DNA of 64,000 nucleotides, taken from the NCBI GenBank assembly GCA_016765135.1, contig JAESQN010000031.1, forward strand, positions 152,801-216,800, read 5' to 3'. The position numbers and the translations under genes were made by a program. This document shows, piece after piece, positions 35,929 to 45,091 of the stretch. Position 1 is the stretch's first letter. The number at the start of each line of letters is the position of its first letter. The stretch comes from Robiginitomaculum sp. GTDB taxonomy: Bacteria; Pseudomonadota; Alphaproteobacteria; Caulobacterales; Maricaulaceae. The notes beneath the pieces were generated by a model. That model saw only the letters and a program-made list of their open reading frames with translations. It was not told where the DNA came from and made no database searches.

Positions 35929-37693
35929 AAACCGCAAGCTTCGTAGCCAGCAATGGTTTGACAATACCGATGATCCAGGAATGACGGCCCTTTATCTGGA
36001 GCGTTATCTCAATTTTGGCCTGACGCGAGAAGAGCTTCAATCCGGGCGGCCCATTATTGGTATTGCCCAGACGGGATCAGACCTTGCGCCGTGTAATCGC
36101 CACCATATGGTGCTTGCCGCCCGTCTGCGCGACGGCATCCGCGAGGGCGGTGGCATCCCCATTGAATTTCCCGTGCACCCTATACAGGAAACTGGGCGCA
36201 GGCCGACAGCAGCCCTTGATCGAAACTTGCAATGTTTGAGCCTGATCGAGATACTGCACGGCTATCCACTTGACGGCGTGGTGCTGACCACGGGCTGCGA
36301 CAAGACAACGCCGGCGCTGATCATGGCCGCCGCAAGTGTGGATATTCCTGCCATCGCTTTTTCTGTCGGCCCGATGCTGAACGGGAAATATAAAGGACAA
36401 TGTGTTGGCTCAGGATCCGTGATTTGGCAAGCCCGCCAGAAATATGCAAAAGGCGAAATCGACTATAATGATTTTATGGATATGGCCGCCGGCTCAGCCC
36501 CCTCATCAGGGCATTGCAATACTATGGGCACGGCCTTGACCATGAATAGCCTGGCGGAAGCGCTGGGCATGACATTGCCGGGCAATGCCTCTATCCCCGC
36601 GCCCTATAGGGAGCGGGATCAAAATGCTTATTATACGGGTAAACGGATTGCCCAGATGGTTGAGGAAGATTTGAAGCCTAGCCAAATATTAACCCGCCCG
36701 GCCTTTGATAATGCTATCCGTGTCTGCACCGCCCTTGGGGGGTCAACCAACGCCCCCATTCACATCAATGCCATTGCGGCCCATGCCGGTATAGACCTGG
36801 GGATTGAAGCTTGGCAAAACATTGGCCGTAATGTGCCCCAAATCGTCAATTGCCAGCCTGTCGGCAAATACCTGTCCGAAGACTTTCACAATGCTGGCGG
36901 CGTTCCCGCCGTTATCAATCAACTGATGAAGGCGGGTTTGATAAACACAGACGCCCTGACCGTCACCGGAAAGTCCATTGGTGAGAACAATAAACGGGCC
37001 GAAACAATTGGTACTAATGTCATCAAACCGGTGGATAATCCGGTTAAAGAAAATGCAGGTCTGCTTGTGCTTTCAGGTAATATTTTCAGTTCCGCGATTA
37101 TGAAAGCATCGGCAATTGACGCGGAATTTCGCGAGCGCTACCTCTGTAACCCAGATGATAAAAACGTCTTTGAAGCACGGGCTATTGTCTTTGAAGGCCC
37201 GGAAGATTACCACAAACGCATTGACGACCCTGACCTTAACATTGACGTAAATTGTATTTTGGTCATACGCGGGGTCGGCCCCGTGGGCTATCCTGGCTCT
37301 GCCGAAGTGGTGAATATGATGCCGCCCAAAGCCCTGCTTGAACAAGGGGTCAAGGATCTCCCTACCCTTGGGGATGGCCGCCAGAGCGGCACATCAGGCG
37401 CACCGTCTATTTTAAATGTCTCGCCCGAAGCGGCCGTTGGCGGCAATCTGGCTTTGCTTAAAACCGGCGATATAATCCGTGTCGATCTGAACACATGCCG
37501 TGTTGATGTTTTGGTCGACGACAAGGAGCTGCAACGCCGGCGCAAAGGGCTGGTGTTTGACATTCCTGAAAACCAAACCTGGTGGCAGGAAATTTACCGT
37601 AAAAATGTTTCCGGCCTGGATAGCGGGGCCGTGTTTGAAGATATGCTCACATATAAGAATATCGCTGCCAAACCACCACGCCATTCTCATTAA
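35921..37693 (+). CDS. IlvD/Edd family sugar-acid dehydratase (galactonate/arabinonate type)
   Basis: The 590-residue protein carries the Fe-S dehydratase pattern: SDLAPCNRHH near residue 55, VVLTTGCDKTTPALIMAA near 125, and SAPSSGHCNTMGTALTM near 190; the Cys of these segments bind the cluster. The later segment TLGDGRQSGTSGAPSILNVSPEAA is typical of sugar-acid members rather than IlvD proper. It would dehydrate galactonate to 2-keto-3-deoxygalactonate. Its ATG lies in the end of the aldolase gene (ATGGTTAG), so the two are coupled. Confidence 0.85.
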   Translation: MVRNRKLRSQQWFDNTDDPGMTALYLERYLNFGLTREELQSGRPIIGIAQTGSDLAPCNRHHMVLAARLRDGIREGGGIPIEFPVHPIQETGRRPTAALDRNLQCLSLIEILHGYPLDGVVLTTGCDKTTPALIMAAASVDIPAIAFSVGPMLNGKYKGQCVGSGSVIWQARQKYAKGEIDYNDFMDMAAGSAPSSGHCNTMGTALTMNSLAEALGMTLPGNASIPAPYRERDQNAYYTGKRIAQMVEEDLKPSQILTRPAFDNAIRVCTALGGSTNAPIHINAIAAHAGIDLGIEAWQNIGRNVPQIVNCQPVGKYLSEDFHNAGGVPAVINQLMKAGLINTDALTVTGKSIGENNKRAETIGTNVIKPVDNPVKENAGLLVLSGNIFSSAIMKASAIDAEFRERYLCNPDDKNVFEARAIVFEGPEDYHKRIDDPDLNIDVNCILVIRGVGPVGYPGSAEVVNMMPPKALLEQGVKDLPTLGDGRQSGTSGAPSILNVSPEAAVGGNLALLKTGDIIRVDLNTCRVDVLVDDKELQRRRKGLVFDIPENQTWWQEIYRKNVSGLDSGAVFEDMLTYKNIAAKPPRHSH

Positions 37694-37712
37694 CCTAAGA
37701 AGTACAAGAGCT

Positions 37713-38645
37713 ATGGCACAGAAAACACCAGCGCTTATCCATTTAAAATCCGGTGGATTTGAAGTTGGCATTGCCCCGCATATTGGCGGTAGTATTACCC
37801 ACTATCGTTACCGCTCCCAAACGCGTTGCATTGATATTTTCCGCCCCTTCACCCAATCGCCAGAAGCCGGGAACCAGGTTTTGCGCATGGGATGTTTCCC
37901 TTTAGTCCCTTATTCAAACCGGATTAGAGACGGTAAAATAAACACGGGCAGTGGCCCGGTATCCTTGCCTCTTAACCACGCCCCCGAACCTCATTCGTGT
38001 CACGGAACCGGCTGGCAAAATCTCTGGCATGTGGAAAAACATACGCCGCACTCTGCTTTATTGGTACTTCCGCCCGACAAAAATTTTCCGCTTTTATACA
38101 CGGCGAGCCAGCATATTTCCTTAAGCGAGGAGCAGCTTCAAATTACTTTAACTGTGACCAATTTAGACCAGTTTGAATTTCCAGTGGGACTGGGCCTGCA
38201 TCCTTATTTCCCCACGCGCGCTGATGCCAAAATTACAGCAAACCTGCCCCATGAATGGACTCTCGATAGTCACAGCATGCCAATAGACCGCAGGCAGAAC
38301 AAACAAACCGCTGGTTTTTTTAAAGGTTATAAAGCACAAGCCCTCAAAGAAATGAGCGCCTATTGTGGGTGGGATGGCCGCGCAATGCTACATTGGCCGC
38401 AATCTGGCTTGAAGCTTGTTATGCGTACAGAGCCGCCGCAGGCGCATCTGTTAATGTGGGCGCCAAAAGGGGAAACATTTTTCTGCGTGGAGCCAGCCTC
38501 CCACGGCATTGACGGCTTTGATCTGGCCCAAAGAGGGGCGCAACATGTTGGCGGGTTTATGCTCGCTCCCAATAAAAGTTACACTCAAAAATTCACTTTC
38601 GGGGTAAGTTTCAATAATCCCCCAAATACCCGGCCGGTTAAATGA
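37713..38645 (+). CDS. Aldose 1-epimerase (mutarotase-like)
   Basis: Start ATG 37713 (MAQKTPALIHLKSGGFEVGIAP) gives 310 residues; upstream in-frame codons lie in the dehydratase gene. Mutarotase features: GNQVLRMGCFPLVPYSNRIRDG, PHSCHGTGWQNLWHV with catalytic His, VGLGLHPYFP, and the later Glu in FFCVEPASHGIDGF. It interconverts anomers of galactose so that the dehydrogenase receives the right form. It ends the plus-strand operon and overlaps the convergent GntR gene by eight bases. Confidence 0.82.
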   Translation: MAQKTPALIHLKSGGFEVGIAPHIGGSITHYRYRSQTRCIDIFRPFTQSPEAGNQVLRMGCFPLVPYSNRIRDGKINTGSGPVSLPLNHAPEPHSCHGTGWQNLWHVEKHTPHSALLVLPPDKNFPLLYTASQHISLSEEQLQITLTVTNLDQFEFPVGLGLHPYFPTRADAKITANLPHEWTLDSHSMPIDRRQNKQTAGFFKGYKAQALKEMSAYCGWDGRAMLHWPQSGLKLVMRTEPPQAHLLMWAPKGETFFCVEPASHGIDGFDLAQRGAQHVGGFMLAPNKSYTQKFTFGVSFNNPPNTRPVK

Positions 38646-39399
38646 TTTTATTCATGGAAGTGAAGCGGGTTCTATCCAGGGAAGAGCGTTCGCGAGCCTG
38701 TGTCACAGCATCTGTTTCTGTTGCGATTAGCAAGGCATCAATGACATTCATCAAATGTGCGCGCATGGCCCTGCGTGCCGCTTGTGGGTCGCGGGCCTCA
38801 AGGGCCATGAGAATAGTCCGATGCTCGTCTTGGCGATCTTTTAGGCCATAACCTCTGGCTTTTTGGTAAGTGCGCGAAGTTATTTTTGAGCTTTGCCGGA
38901 TTTCCCAAAGATTGTTGACAATGGCGGAAATAGCATCATTACGCGTAGCCCTTGCGATAATTTGGTGGAACCGCCGATCTGCCTCTTCGCCTATAACTGT
39001 CAACTCTCCTTCGGAGGACATTTCTTCAATGGCGGTTTTTAACTGCTCTATCTCTTCATCACTGATCAAAGTGGCCGCCAAGGCCGCGGCTTCGCCTTCC
39101 ACCAATGCTCGCGCTTCTGTTAACTCAAATGGCCCGATGTCAAGTTCCGGGGTCATGCTGCCATCTTTGTTGGGGCCTAATACATAAACACCAGAGCCTT
39201 TTTTAACCTCAATACGTTTGGCGATTTCAAGGGCGATAACGGCCTCGCGTATGGTCGGGCGACTAACACCAAAGCGCTCTGCCAAATCCCGTTCTGCGGG
39301 TAGACGGGCACCGATCTCATAGCCGTCTTTCTCAATCATCTCCAGCAAAAGGTCTGCGATTTTTTGATAAGTGCGCCGATTTTCTTTCTTTTTTGCCAT
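38638..39399 (-). CDS. GntR/FadR-family regulator, UxuR/KdgR-like
   Basis: Start ATG 39399 (MAKKKENRRTYQKIADLL) gives 253 residues; the frame extends upstream to 39519 without support. An N-terminal winged helix (10-75: GARLPAERDLAERFGVSRPTIREAVIALE) is followed by an FCD domain with EADRRFHQIIARA and DEHRTILMALEARD, typical of hexuronate regulators such as ExuR/UxuR. Those factors bind TTGGT-n-ACCAA-type sites, which recur across this window, so this protein is the leading candidate for the shared regulon. Direct proof is lacking. Confidence 0.85.
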   Translation of the reverse strand: MAKKKENRRTYQKIADLLLEMIEKDGYEIGARLPAERDLAERFGVSRPTIREAVIALEIAKRIEVKKGSGVYVLGPNKDGSMTPELDIGPFELTEARALVEGEAAALAATLISDEEIEQLKTAIEEMSSEGELTVIGEEADRRFHQIIARATRNDAISAIVNNLWEIRQSSKITSRTYQKARGYGLKDRQDEHRTILMALEARDPQAARRAMRAHLMNVIDALLIATETDAVTQARERSSLDRTRFTSMNKII

Positions 39400-39550
39400 T
39401 TCAAAACCTTTCCATTTTTCAGATGCCTTATTGCCAGATGCCCTGTTGATTGTTGTGCCAGTTATAGTGCCAATTATGGCGAGTGTATTCACCAAATAAT
39501 ATAGTGGTTTTACGACCAAAATCTACCCTTTTTACAAATATTTACACTGT

Positions 39551-39588
39551 ATAAGGCCGGTAATTGGGCATAAGGTCGGTAATTGGCT
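39551..39588. repeat. Tandem 19-bp imperfect direct repeat
   Basis: ATAAGGCCGGTAATTGGG at 39551 is repeated at 39570 as ATAAGGTCGGTAATTGGC (one internal difference). It sits in the 39400-39622 gap between the regulator start and the uxuB stop. It could be a tandem binding site or a chance repeat; the gap holds no gene that I can see. Confidence 0.4.
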
Positions 39589-39622
39589 TGATAAATAACA
39601 AGCTGGTATGAAACACACCTCA

Positions 39623-41098
39623 TTACGGCCTAAGAGCTATTTCTATGGTTTTCAAAGCCCCCTCTCGGTCAAGAATTTCTAACCAGCCCGCGATTTTATC
39701 GACCAAAGGGATGTTTTCCTGCAAGCCTGGCACAAAAACGGCATCAACAGATAATATGTTTATCACCTGCTGGCGGAGGGTAATGTTGGGCACCGTAACA
39801 CTCTTGAGCAATACGGCACGCAACGGGTCACTATAATCATAATGCACACCTTTCTCGTCAACACCGCGCAAATACCGAATCCAGCCGGCCAGGGCCAAAC
39901 ATAGCAAATCATATTGACCGCCGTCGCCGATTTGATGATAGAGGCTGTCCAACCAACGTTGCGGTAGTTTTTGCGAACCATCCGTTGCCACTTGAACCGT
40001 TGTATATTTCACATTCGGGTTGGAAAACCTTTTCAAAATGCTGTTCTTATAGTCTTCAATATCAATGTCTTCTGGCACATTAAGGCCGGGGGTGATTTCT
40101 GCGTCCATCAGCTTCTTAACATAACGAACCATCGTTTTATTTTGGCTGGCTTGATAAATATAATCAAAACCCGCCAAAAAACCCAGATAAGCAATTGCGG
40201 AGTGAGCGCCATTTAACAGACGTAATTTTATCTCTTCATAAGGGTTGACGTCTTTGACAATCAGCGCGCCCGCTTTCTCCCAGGCTGGACGCCCGCAGGC
40301 AAAATTATCCTCAATCACCCACTGACGAAATGGTTCACAAACCACCAGGGCTTGATCTTGCAAGTTGATTTTTTTTGCGACGTCCCGGCGATCCTCATCC
40401 GTTGTAGCAGGCACCATCCTGTCCACCATAGTACACGGGAAGCGGCAATGTTCCTTTATCCAGGCTTTTGTTTCGGGGCAGCTTATGGCCGCAAATGCCA
40501 GCAAGGCTTGTTGTAAAACCTGACTGTTTTTTGGCAGGTTATCGCAGCTCATCAATGTGAGCGGCAACCCCTTGACCCGCCTTAGTTTCAAAGCCGCCAG
40601 CAAATAACCAAAAATGGTTTTTGGCTGATCCGGGTTTTTCAGATCATGGCGGATATCGGGGTGTTCCAGCTGTAAATGTCCCGTCGCCGGGCCCAGATAA
40701 TACCCTTTTTCCGTGACTGTGAGAGAGACAATTTTTACCGCCGGGCTCGCAATGGCTTGGGTCAAGCGGCGCGGGTTTTGCGGCGCAACCACAATTTCTT
40801 TTACCGCGCCGATCAGGCGAATGTCTTCGCCGTCTTCGTCGCGCTGCAAAACCGTATATAGATTGTCCTGCGCGTGCAATTGATCCCGAACATCCGGGCG
40901 GCGCAAACTGGCACCGAGTACGGCCCAGTTGCCGGCCTGTAAATTTAAAACATCTTCCGTGTAAATCGCCTGGTGCGCCCGGTGGAATGCACCAATGCCC
41001 AAATGAACAATCCCAATTTTGGTAGCGCCCCGGTCATATTGGGGGCGGCGCACGGATTGGGGCAGGCTACCGAATGTAGCAGAACTAAGGCGTTTCAT
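39623..41098 (-). CDS. uxuB: D-mannonate oxidoreductase / fructuronate reductase
   Basis: The 491-residue protein belongs to the long-chain mannitol dehydrogenase family: nucleotide-binding IGIVHLGIGAFHRAHQAIY at the N-terminus and the catalytic pattern K-x5-N-x2-H in KLRLLNGAHSAIAYLG near residue 285. It reduces fructuronate to mannonate. A tagaturonate reductase (UxaB) is possible by family, but the ManD gene nearby uses mannonate, which favours UxuB. It follows uxaC by 18 bases on the same strand. Confidence 0.87.
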   Translation of the reverse strand: MKRLSSATFGSLPQSVRRPQYDRGATKIGIVHLGIGAFHRAHQAIYTEDVLNLQAGNWAVLGASLRRPDVRDQLHAQDNLYTVLQRDEDGEDIRLIGAVKEIVVAPQNPRRLTQAIASPAVKIVSLTVTEKGYYLGPATGHLQLEHPDIRHDLKNPDQPKTIFGYLLAALKLRRVKGLPLTLMSCDNLPKNSQVLQQALLAFAAISCPETKAWIKEHCRFPCTMVDRMVPATTDEDRRDVAKKINLQDQALVVCEPFRQWVIEDNFACGRPAWEKAGALIVKDVNPYEEIKLRLLNGAHSAIAYLGFLAGFDYIYQASQNKTMVRYVKKLMDAEITPGLNVPEDIDIEDYKNSILKRFSNPNVKYTTVQVATDGSQKLPQRWLDSLYHQIGDGGQYDLLCLALAGWIRYLRGVDEKGVHYDYSDPLRAVLLKSVTVPNITLRQQVINILSVDAVFVPGLQENIPLVDKIAGWLEILDREGALKTIEIALRP

Positions 41099-41116
41099 AA
41101 TAATCTCAAAATAAAG

Positions 41117-42517
41117 TTAGAGTTTGTAAGCAGATTTAACCAGATTATAGCTCAAATCTTGCGCCAGTTCGTGGGCCTCTGTTTCGCCAAGCCTATGATC
41201 ACAAACCAGGTGGGCAAGAAAAGAACAATCCATCCGCCTGGCAACGTCATGGCGGGCCGGGATGGAAAGAAAAGCCCGCGTATCATCATTAAAACCAACC
41301 GTATTATAAAACCCGGCTGTCTCCGTCACTCTTTCGCGGTAACGGCGCATGCCTTCGGGGCTATCATGGAACCACCAGGCGGGGCCAAGCTTCAGCGCAG
41401 GATAATGCCCGGCCAAGGGCGCTAACTCCCGGCTATAGGTTGTCTCGTCCAGAGTGAATAAAATTATCGTCAGTTCTGGGTCATTGCCGTGCTTGTCCAG
41501 CAAAGCCTTTAAATTATGCACATATTCTGTTGAGACAGGGATATCCGCGCCCACATCCCGGCCATATTTTTGAAATAACTGGCGATTGTGATTGCGGTAG
41601 GAGCCGGGGTGAATTTGCATGACCAGGCCGTCATCAACAGACATGCTGGCCATTTCCGTGAGCATGTGTCCGCGAAAATACTCTGCTTCCTCTTGGTTCA
41701 ACCCGCCCTTTAAGGCTTTGGCAAATAGGGCTTCAATATCTGCTTTTGGCAAATCAGCCGTAAAAGCCGTTGGATGGCCATGGTCTGTCGCTGTTGCGCC
41801 ATTTTCAATAAAAAAGGCGCGCCTGTTTCGGAGCGCTGATAGATACCCAGCATAGGAAGATGTGTCCTCACCGCAAATCTCCCCCAGTTTTGCAATATTG
41901 GCAACGAAGCCCTCAAATTCAGGGTCGACCACCGGGTCTGGCCGGAAGGTGGGTATAACGCGTCCAGCCCAACCGGATTTTTTTACGGTTTTGTGGTGTG
42001 CCAAATCATCTAAAGGGCTATCCGTTGTTGCGAGAAGTTCGATGTTAAACCGGTCAAACAAAGCGCGTGGTAGATATTCTTTTTGCGAGAGTTTAGCGGC
42101 GATAATGTCGTAATATTCATCAGCCGTATCGGTGTTCAATTCTATGTCAATATTGAAGACGGTTTTGAAAACATAATTCATCCAGATGCGTGTCGGGGTG
42201 CCGCGAAACAGATAGTAATGTTCTGCGAATACGCCCCATGCTTTGCGAGGATCGGTATCGGTTTGCCCCACCCCGAGCACAGCCAGATCAACCCCCTGAG
42301 AATACAACATGCGAAAAATATAATGATCTGGGGTGACAAAAAGATCAGTCGGATTGTCGAAGGGTGCATTTGTGGCAAACCAGGCCGGATCCGTATGACC
42401 ATGGGGGCTAATAATCGGCAAATTTTGTACGCCCTCATATAAAGTACGAGCGATTTTCCGCACGGTTTTATCTGTGGGCAACAATCTGTCCGGGTGGTGT
42501 TCAATTTGTCTATGCAT
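41117..42517 (-). CDS. uxaC: Glucuronate (uronate) isomerase
   Basis: Start ATG 42517 (MHRQIEHHPDRLLP) with GAGGA upstream gives 466 residues, the usual UxaC length (about 470). Amidohydrolase-fold metal motif SPHGHTDP sits near residue 35; FDRFNIELLATTDSPLDDL, QIHPGSYRNHN and GWWFHDSPEGMRRYRE-like segments (here PAWWFHDSPEG) match the family. It converts glucuronate to fructuronate (or galacturonate to tagaturonate). First gene of the uxaC-uxuB unit, divergent from manD. Confidence 0.93.
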   Translation of the reverse strand: MHRQIEHHPDRLLPTDKTVRKIARTLYEGVQNLPIISPHGHTDPAWFATNAPFDNPTDLFVTPDHYIFRMLYSQGVDLAVLGVGQTDTDPRKAWGVFAEHYYLFRGTPTRIWMNYVFKTVFNIDIELNTDTADEYYDIIAAKLSQKEYLPRALFDRFNIELLATTDSPLDDLAHHKTVKKSGWAGRVIPTFRPDPVVDPEFEGFVANIAKLGEICGEDTSSYAGYLSALRNRRAFFIENGATATDHGHPTAFTADLPKADIEALFAKALKGGLNQEEAEYFRGHMLTEMASMSVDDGLVMQIHPGSYRNHNRQLFQKYGRDVGADIPVSTEYVHNLKALLDKHGNDPELTIILFTLDETTYSRELAPLAGHYPALKLGPAWWFHDSPEGMRRYRERVTETAGFYNTVGFNDDTRAFLSIPARHDVARRMDCSFLAHLVCDHRLGETEAHELAQDLSYNLVKSAYKL

Positions 42518-42644
42518 CAAAATCCTCACATACCTATTAAACGGCAAATTACAACAGGCTATGCTTGTGCGGCACACCCAACAATAATTGGCTTATAAAG
42601 TATCTCTAGGGAATAGGGTAGTGTTTTTTACAAAAAAAGATACT

Positions 42645-42820
42645 TTGGCAAAGCCAATAAATTTACAAATAATAATAATCAATTATTTGCACCATATATA
42701 TTTTCTTGTAACCCTATGAATTTAAACAGTAAATAGTTTTGCGACAAAAATAAAGGATTGTATAATTTTAATTTCTGCCTTGTTATTGCTTTTAGTTTAT
42801 TATATTGGTAAGGCCAATAT
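42645..42820. promoter_or_regulatory. Two palindromic operators in the uxaC/manD divergent region
   Basis: TTGGCAAAGCCAA (42645-42657) lies on the uxaC side and ATTGGTAAGGCCAAT (42804-42818) on the manD side. The second is extended to TATATTGGTAAGGCCAATAT and nearly equals the site before the GH2 gene at 26154. They fit a GntR-type hexuronate regulator binding both promoters. The remaining A/T-rich 42518-42901 sequence shows no gene. Confidence 0.6.
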
Positions 42821-42901
42821 TTATAGCTATAGGCTTGGGGAAACTTGCTTTTGTTTAGCGCACAGGCGGTCGTTACAAGTAATAATGAAGAGTACTTATA
42901 T

Positions 42902-44110
42902 ATGAAAATCACGGATGCAAAAGTAATTGTTAGCTGTCCAGGTCGAAATTTTGTGACATTAAAAATCATGACAGACGAGGGTGTTTACGGCATTGGCGAT
43001 GCGACGCTCAATGGCCGCGAACTGGCCGTTGTTTCTTATCTGGAAGACCATGTCATTCCGTGCCTGATTGGCCGGGATCCAGCCCAGATAGAAGATATTT
43101 GGCACTATCTTTATAAGGGTGCCTATTGGCGACGTGGTCCTATCACTATGTCAGCCATTGCTGCCGTTGATACGGCGCTTTGGGACATCAAGGGAAAGGT
43201 CGCAGGCTTGCCCCTATACGAACTTTTAGGGGGCAAAAGCCGGAATAGTGTCATGGTATACGGCCATGCAAATGGGGCGAATATTGATGAAGCACTTGAC
43301 GAGGTAGCGCGGTATTCGGATATGGGTTATAAGGCCATCCGTGTCCAAAGCGGCGTTCCCGGCCTTAACTCAACATACGGGGTTGCAAAGGATAAATTGT
43401 TTTACGAACCCGCCGATGCAGACCTGCCAACTGAAAACATTTGGTCGACCGAAAAGTATATGAAATTTGTGCCTGAGCTTTTTGAGCGGGTGAGAGAAAA
43501 GTTCGGGTTTGAACATCATCTTTTGCATGATGGACATCACCGTTTGACCCCTGTCCAGGCGGCCCGGCTCGGCAAAGATCTGGAGCCTTATAGGCTGTTC
43601 TGGTTTGAAGATTGTGTGCCAGCGGAAAATCAGGATGCTTTCCGTTTGATCCGGCAACACACGACAACCCCTCTGGCAGTTGGGGAGATTTTCAATACAA
43701 TTTATGACTGCCAACAGCTGATCACAGAGCAGCTTATCGACTATATCCGTACAACGGTTGTCCATGCTGGCGGCATTACCCATTTGCGTAAAATCGCCCA
43801 GCTTGCAGAACTTTACCACGTTAAAACCGGTTGCCACGGTGCAACGGACTTATCACCGGTGTGCATGGGGGCAGCACTGCACTTTGATATGTGGGTGCCC
43901 AATTTTGGCATTCAGGAATATATGCGCCATACGAAAGAAACAGACGCTGTCTTTCCCCATGATTATCACTTTAAGGACGGGTATCTCCATGTGGGCGATA
44001 CGCCGGGGCACGGGGTTGATATTGACGAGGAACTGGCGGCGAAATATCCGTATCAAAGAGCCTATTTGCCCATTAACCGTCTTGAAGATGGCAGTATGTT
44101 TAGTTGGTAA
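42902..44110 (+). CDS. D-mannonate dehydratase, enolase superfamily (ManD/RspA type)
   Basis: Start ATG 42902 ([22 protein letters not shown]) gives 402 residues, the normal ManD size. Recognisable segments: [54 protein letters not shown] and [11 protein letters not shown], holding the acidic metal ligands and catalytic His/Arg of the mannonate dehydratase subgroup. It makes 2-keto-3-deoxygluconate from mannonate for KdgK, replacing the unrelated UxuA. First gene of a six-gene plus-strand operon. Confidence 0.9.
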   Translation: MKITDAKVIVSCPGRNFVTLKIMTDEGVYGIGDATLNGRELAVVSYLEDHVIPCLIGRDPAQIEDIWHYLYKGAYWRRGPITMSAIAAVDTALWDIKGKVAGLPLYELLGGKSRNSVMVYGHANGANIDEALDEVARYSDMGYKAIRVQSGVPGLNSTYGVAKDKLFYEPADADLPTENIWSTEKYMKFVPELFERVREKFGFEHHLLHDGHHRLTPVQAARLGKDLEPYRLFWFEDCVPAENQDAFRLIRQHTTTPLAVGEIFNTIYDCQQLITEQLIDYIRTTVVHAGGITHLRKIAQLAELYHVKTGCHGATDLSPVCMGAALHFDMWVPNFGIQEYMRHTKETDAVFPHDYHFKDGYLHVGDTPGHGVDIDEELAAKYPYQRAYLPINRLEDGSMFSW

Positions 44111-44131
44111 TAGTTTAAACAGAGAAATTTT

Positions 44132-45091
44132 ATGTCCAGACTGGCCACTATTGGCGAATGCATGATCGAGTTGTCGCAGGACGTAAAGCAATCATCGTCC
44201 CATTACCGCATGAGTTACGGCGGGGATAGCTTGAATGTCGCGCTTTATTGCGCACGCTGGGGCGGGCAAGTTGATTATGTAACCGCCATTGGGGATGATG
44301 GATTTAGCCGCAATATGTGCGCCGACTGGGCCCTTGAAAATATCGGTGTGGGTTCGGTGCAAAAAATGCCGAACCGTCAATCTGGCCTTTATATAATAGA
44401 AACAGATAAATATGGTGAGCGAGATTTTACCTATTGGCGAGATAATGCGCCTGCTCGGGATATGTTTGAAGGCAAAGATAGTGCTGCGCTTTTGCAAAAT
44501 TTGCACGGTTTTTCCCATCTTTATTTTAGCGGTATCACCTTGTCGCTTTTCTCAAAACATTCGCTGGCGGTTTTTTTGGATTTTCTTGTCGCGTATAAAC
44601 GCGGCGGTGGCAGGCTGGTTTTTGATTTAAACTACCGCCCGGCCAGGTGGGAAAGCGCCGATAAAGCGCGAGACACTATCGCACCGTTCATGCCCCACAT
44701 CGACATTGCTTTGCCCAGCCAGGATGATGAGGATTTACTCTACGGCAAAAGCACACCCGAACATATTATTGAGCGCTACATAAAGCTTGGCGTATCTGAA
44801 ATTGTCGTTAAATGTAGCGCAAAAGGCTGTGTACTTTGGCATGAGGGCGATACAAAACATATCGCTGCAAATATCATCGAAACTCCGGTGGATACAACGG
44901 CGGCAGGTGACGGCTTTAACGGCGGCTATCTGGCCGCAAGATTGTCCGGCAAAAACCCCGTGCAAGCGGTAGGCTACGGGCAAAAAACGGCATCTCTGGT
45001 CATCGGCTATTCTGGTGCCATCGTACCCAGATCAAACTGGCCCGCTGATTATAAAATCAACTCCACCTTAAAAGGAGGCGGTCTTGCGTAA
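44132..45091 (+). CDS. kdgK: 2-dehydro-3-deoxygluconokinase (PfkB family)
   Basis: A 319-residue ribokinase-fold protein: MSRLATIGECMIELSQ, YGGDSLNVALYCARWGG with substrate-binding GGDSLN, and the C-terminal PfkB motif DTTAAGDGFNGGYLA with catalytic Asp. It phosphorylates KDG to KDPG, which the class I aldolase at 35284 could cleave. It begins 21 bases after manD and its end overlaps the TRAP binding-protein gene. Confidence 0.93.
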   Translation: MSRLATIGECMIELSQDVKQSSSHYRMSYGGDSLNVALYCARWGGQVDYVTAIGDDGFSRNMCADWALENIGVGSVQKMPNRQSGLYIIETDKYGERDFTYWRDNAPARDMFEGKDSAALLQNLHGFSHLYFSGITLSLFSKHSLAVFLDFLVAYKRGGGRLVFDLNYRPARWESADKARDTIAPFMPHIDIALPSQDDEDLLYGKSTPEHIIERYIKLGVSEIVVKCSAKGCVLWHEGDTKHIAANIIETPVDTTAAGDGFNGGYLAARLSGKNPVQAVGYGQKTASLVIGYSGAIVPRSNWPADYKINSTLKGGGLA

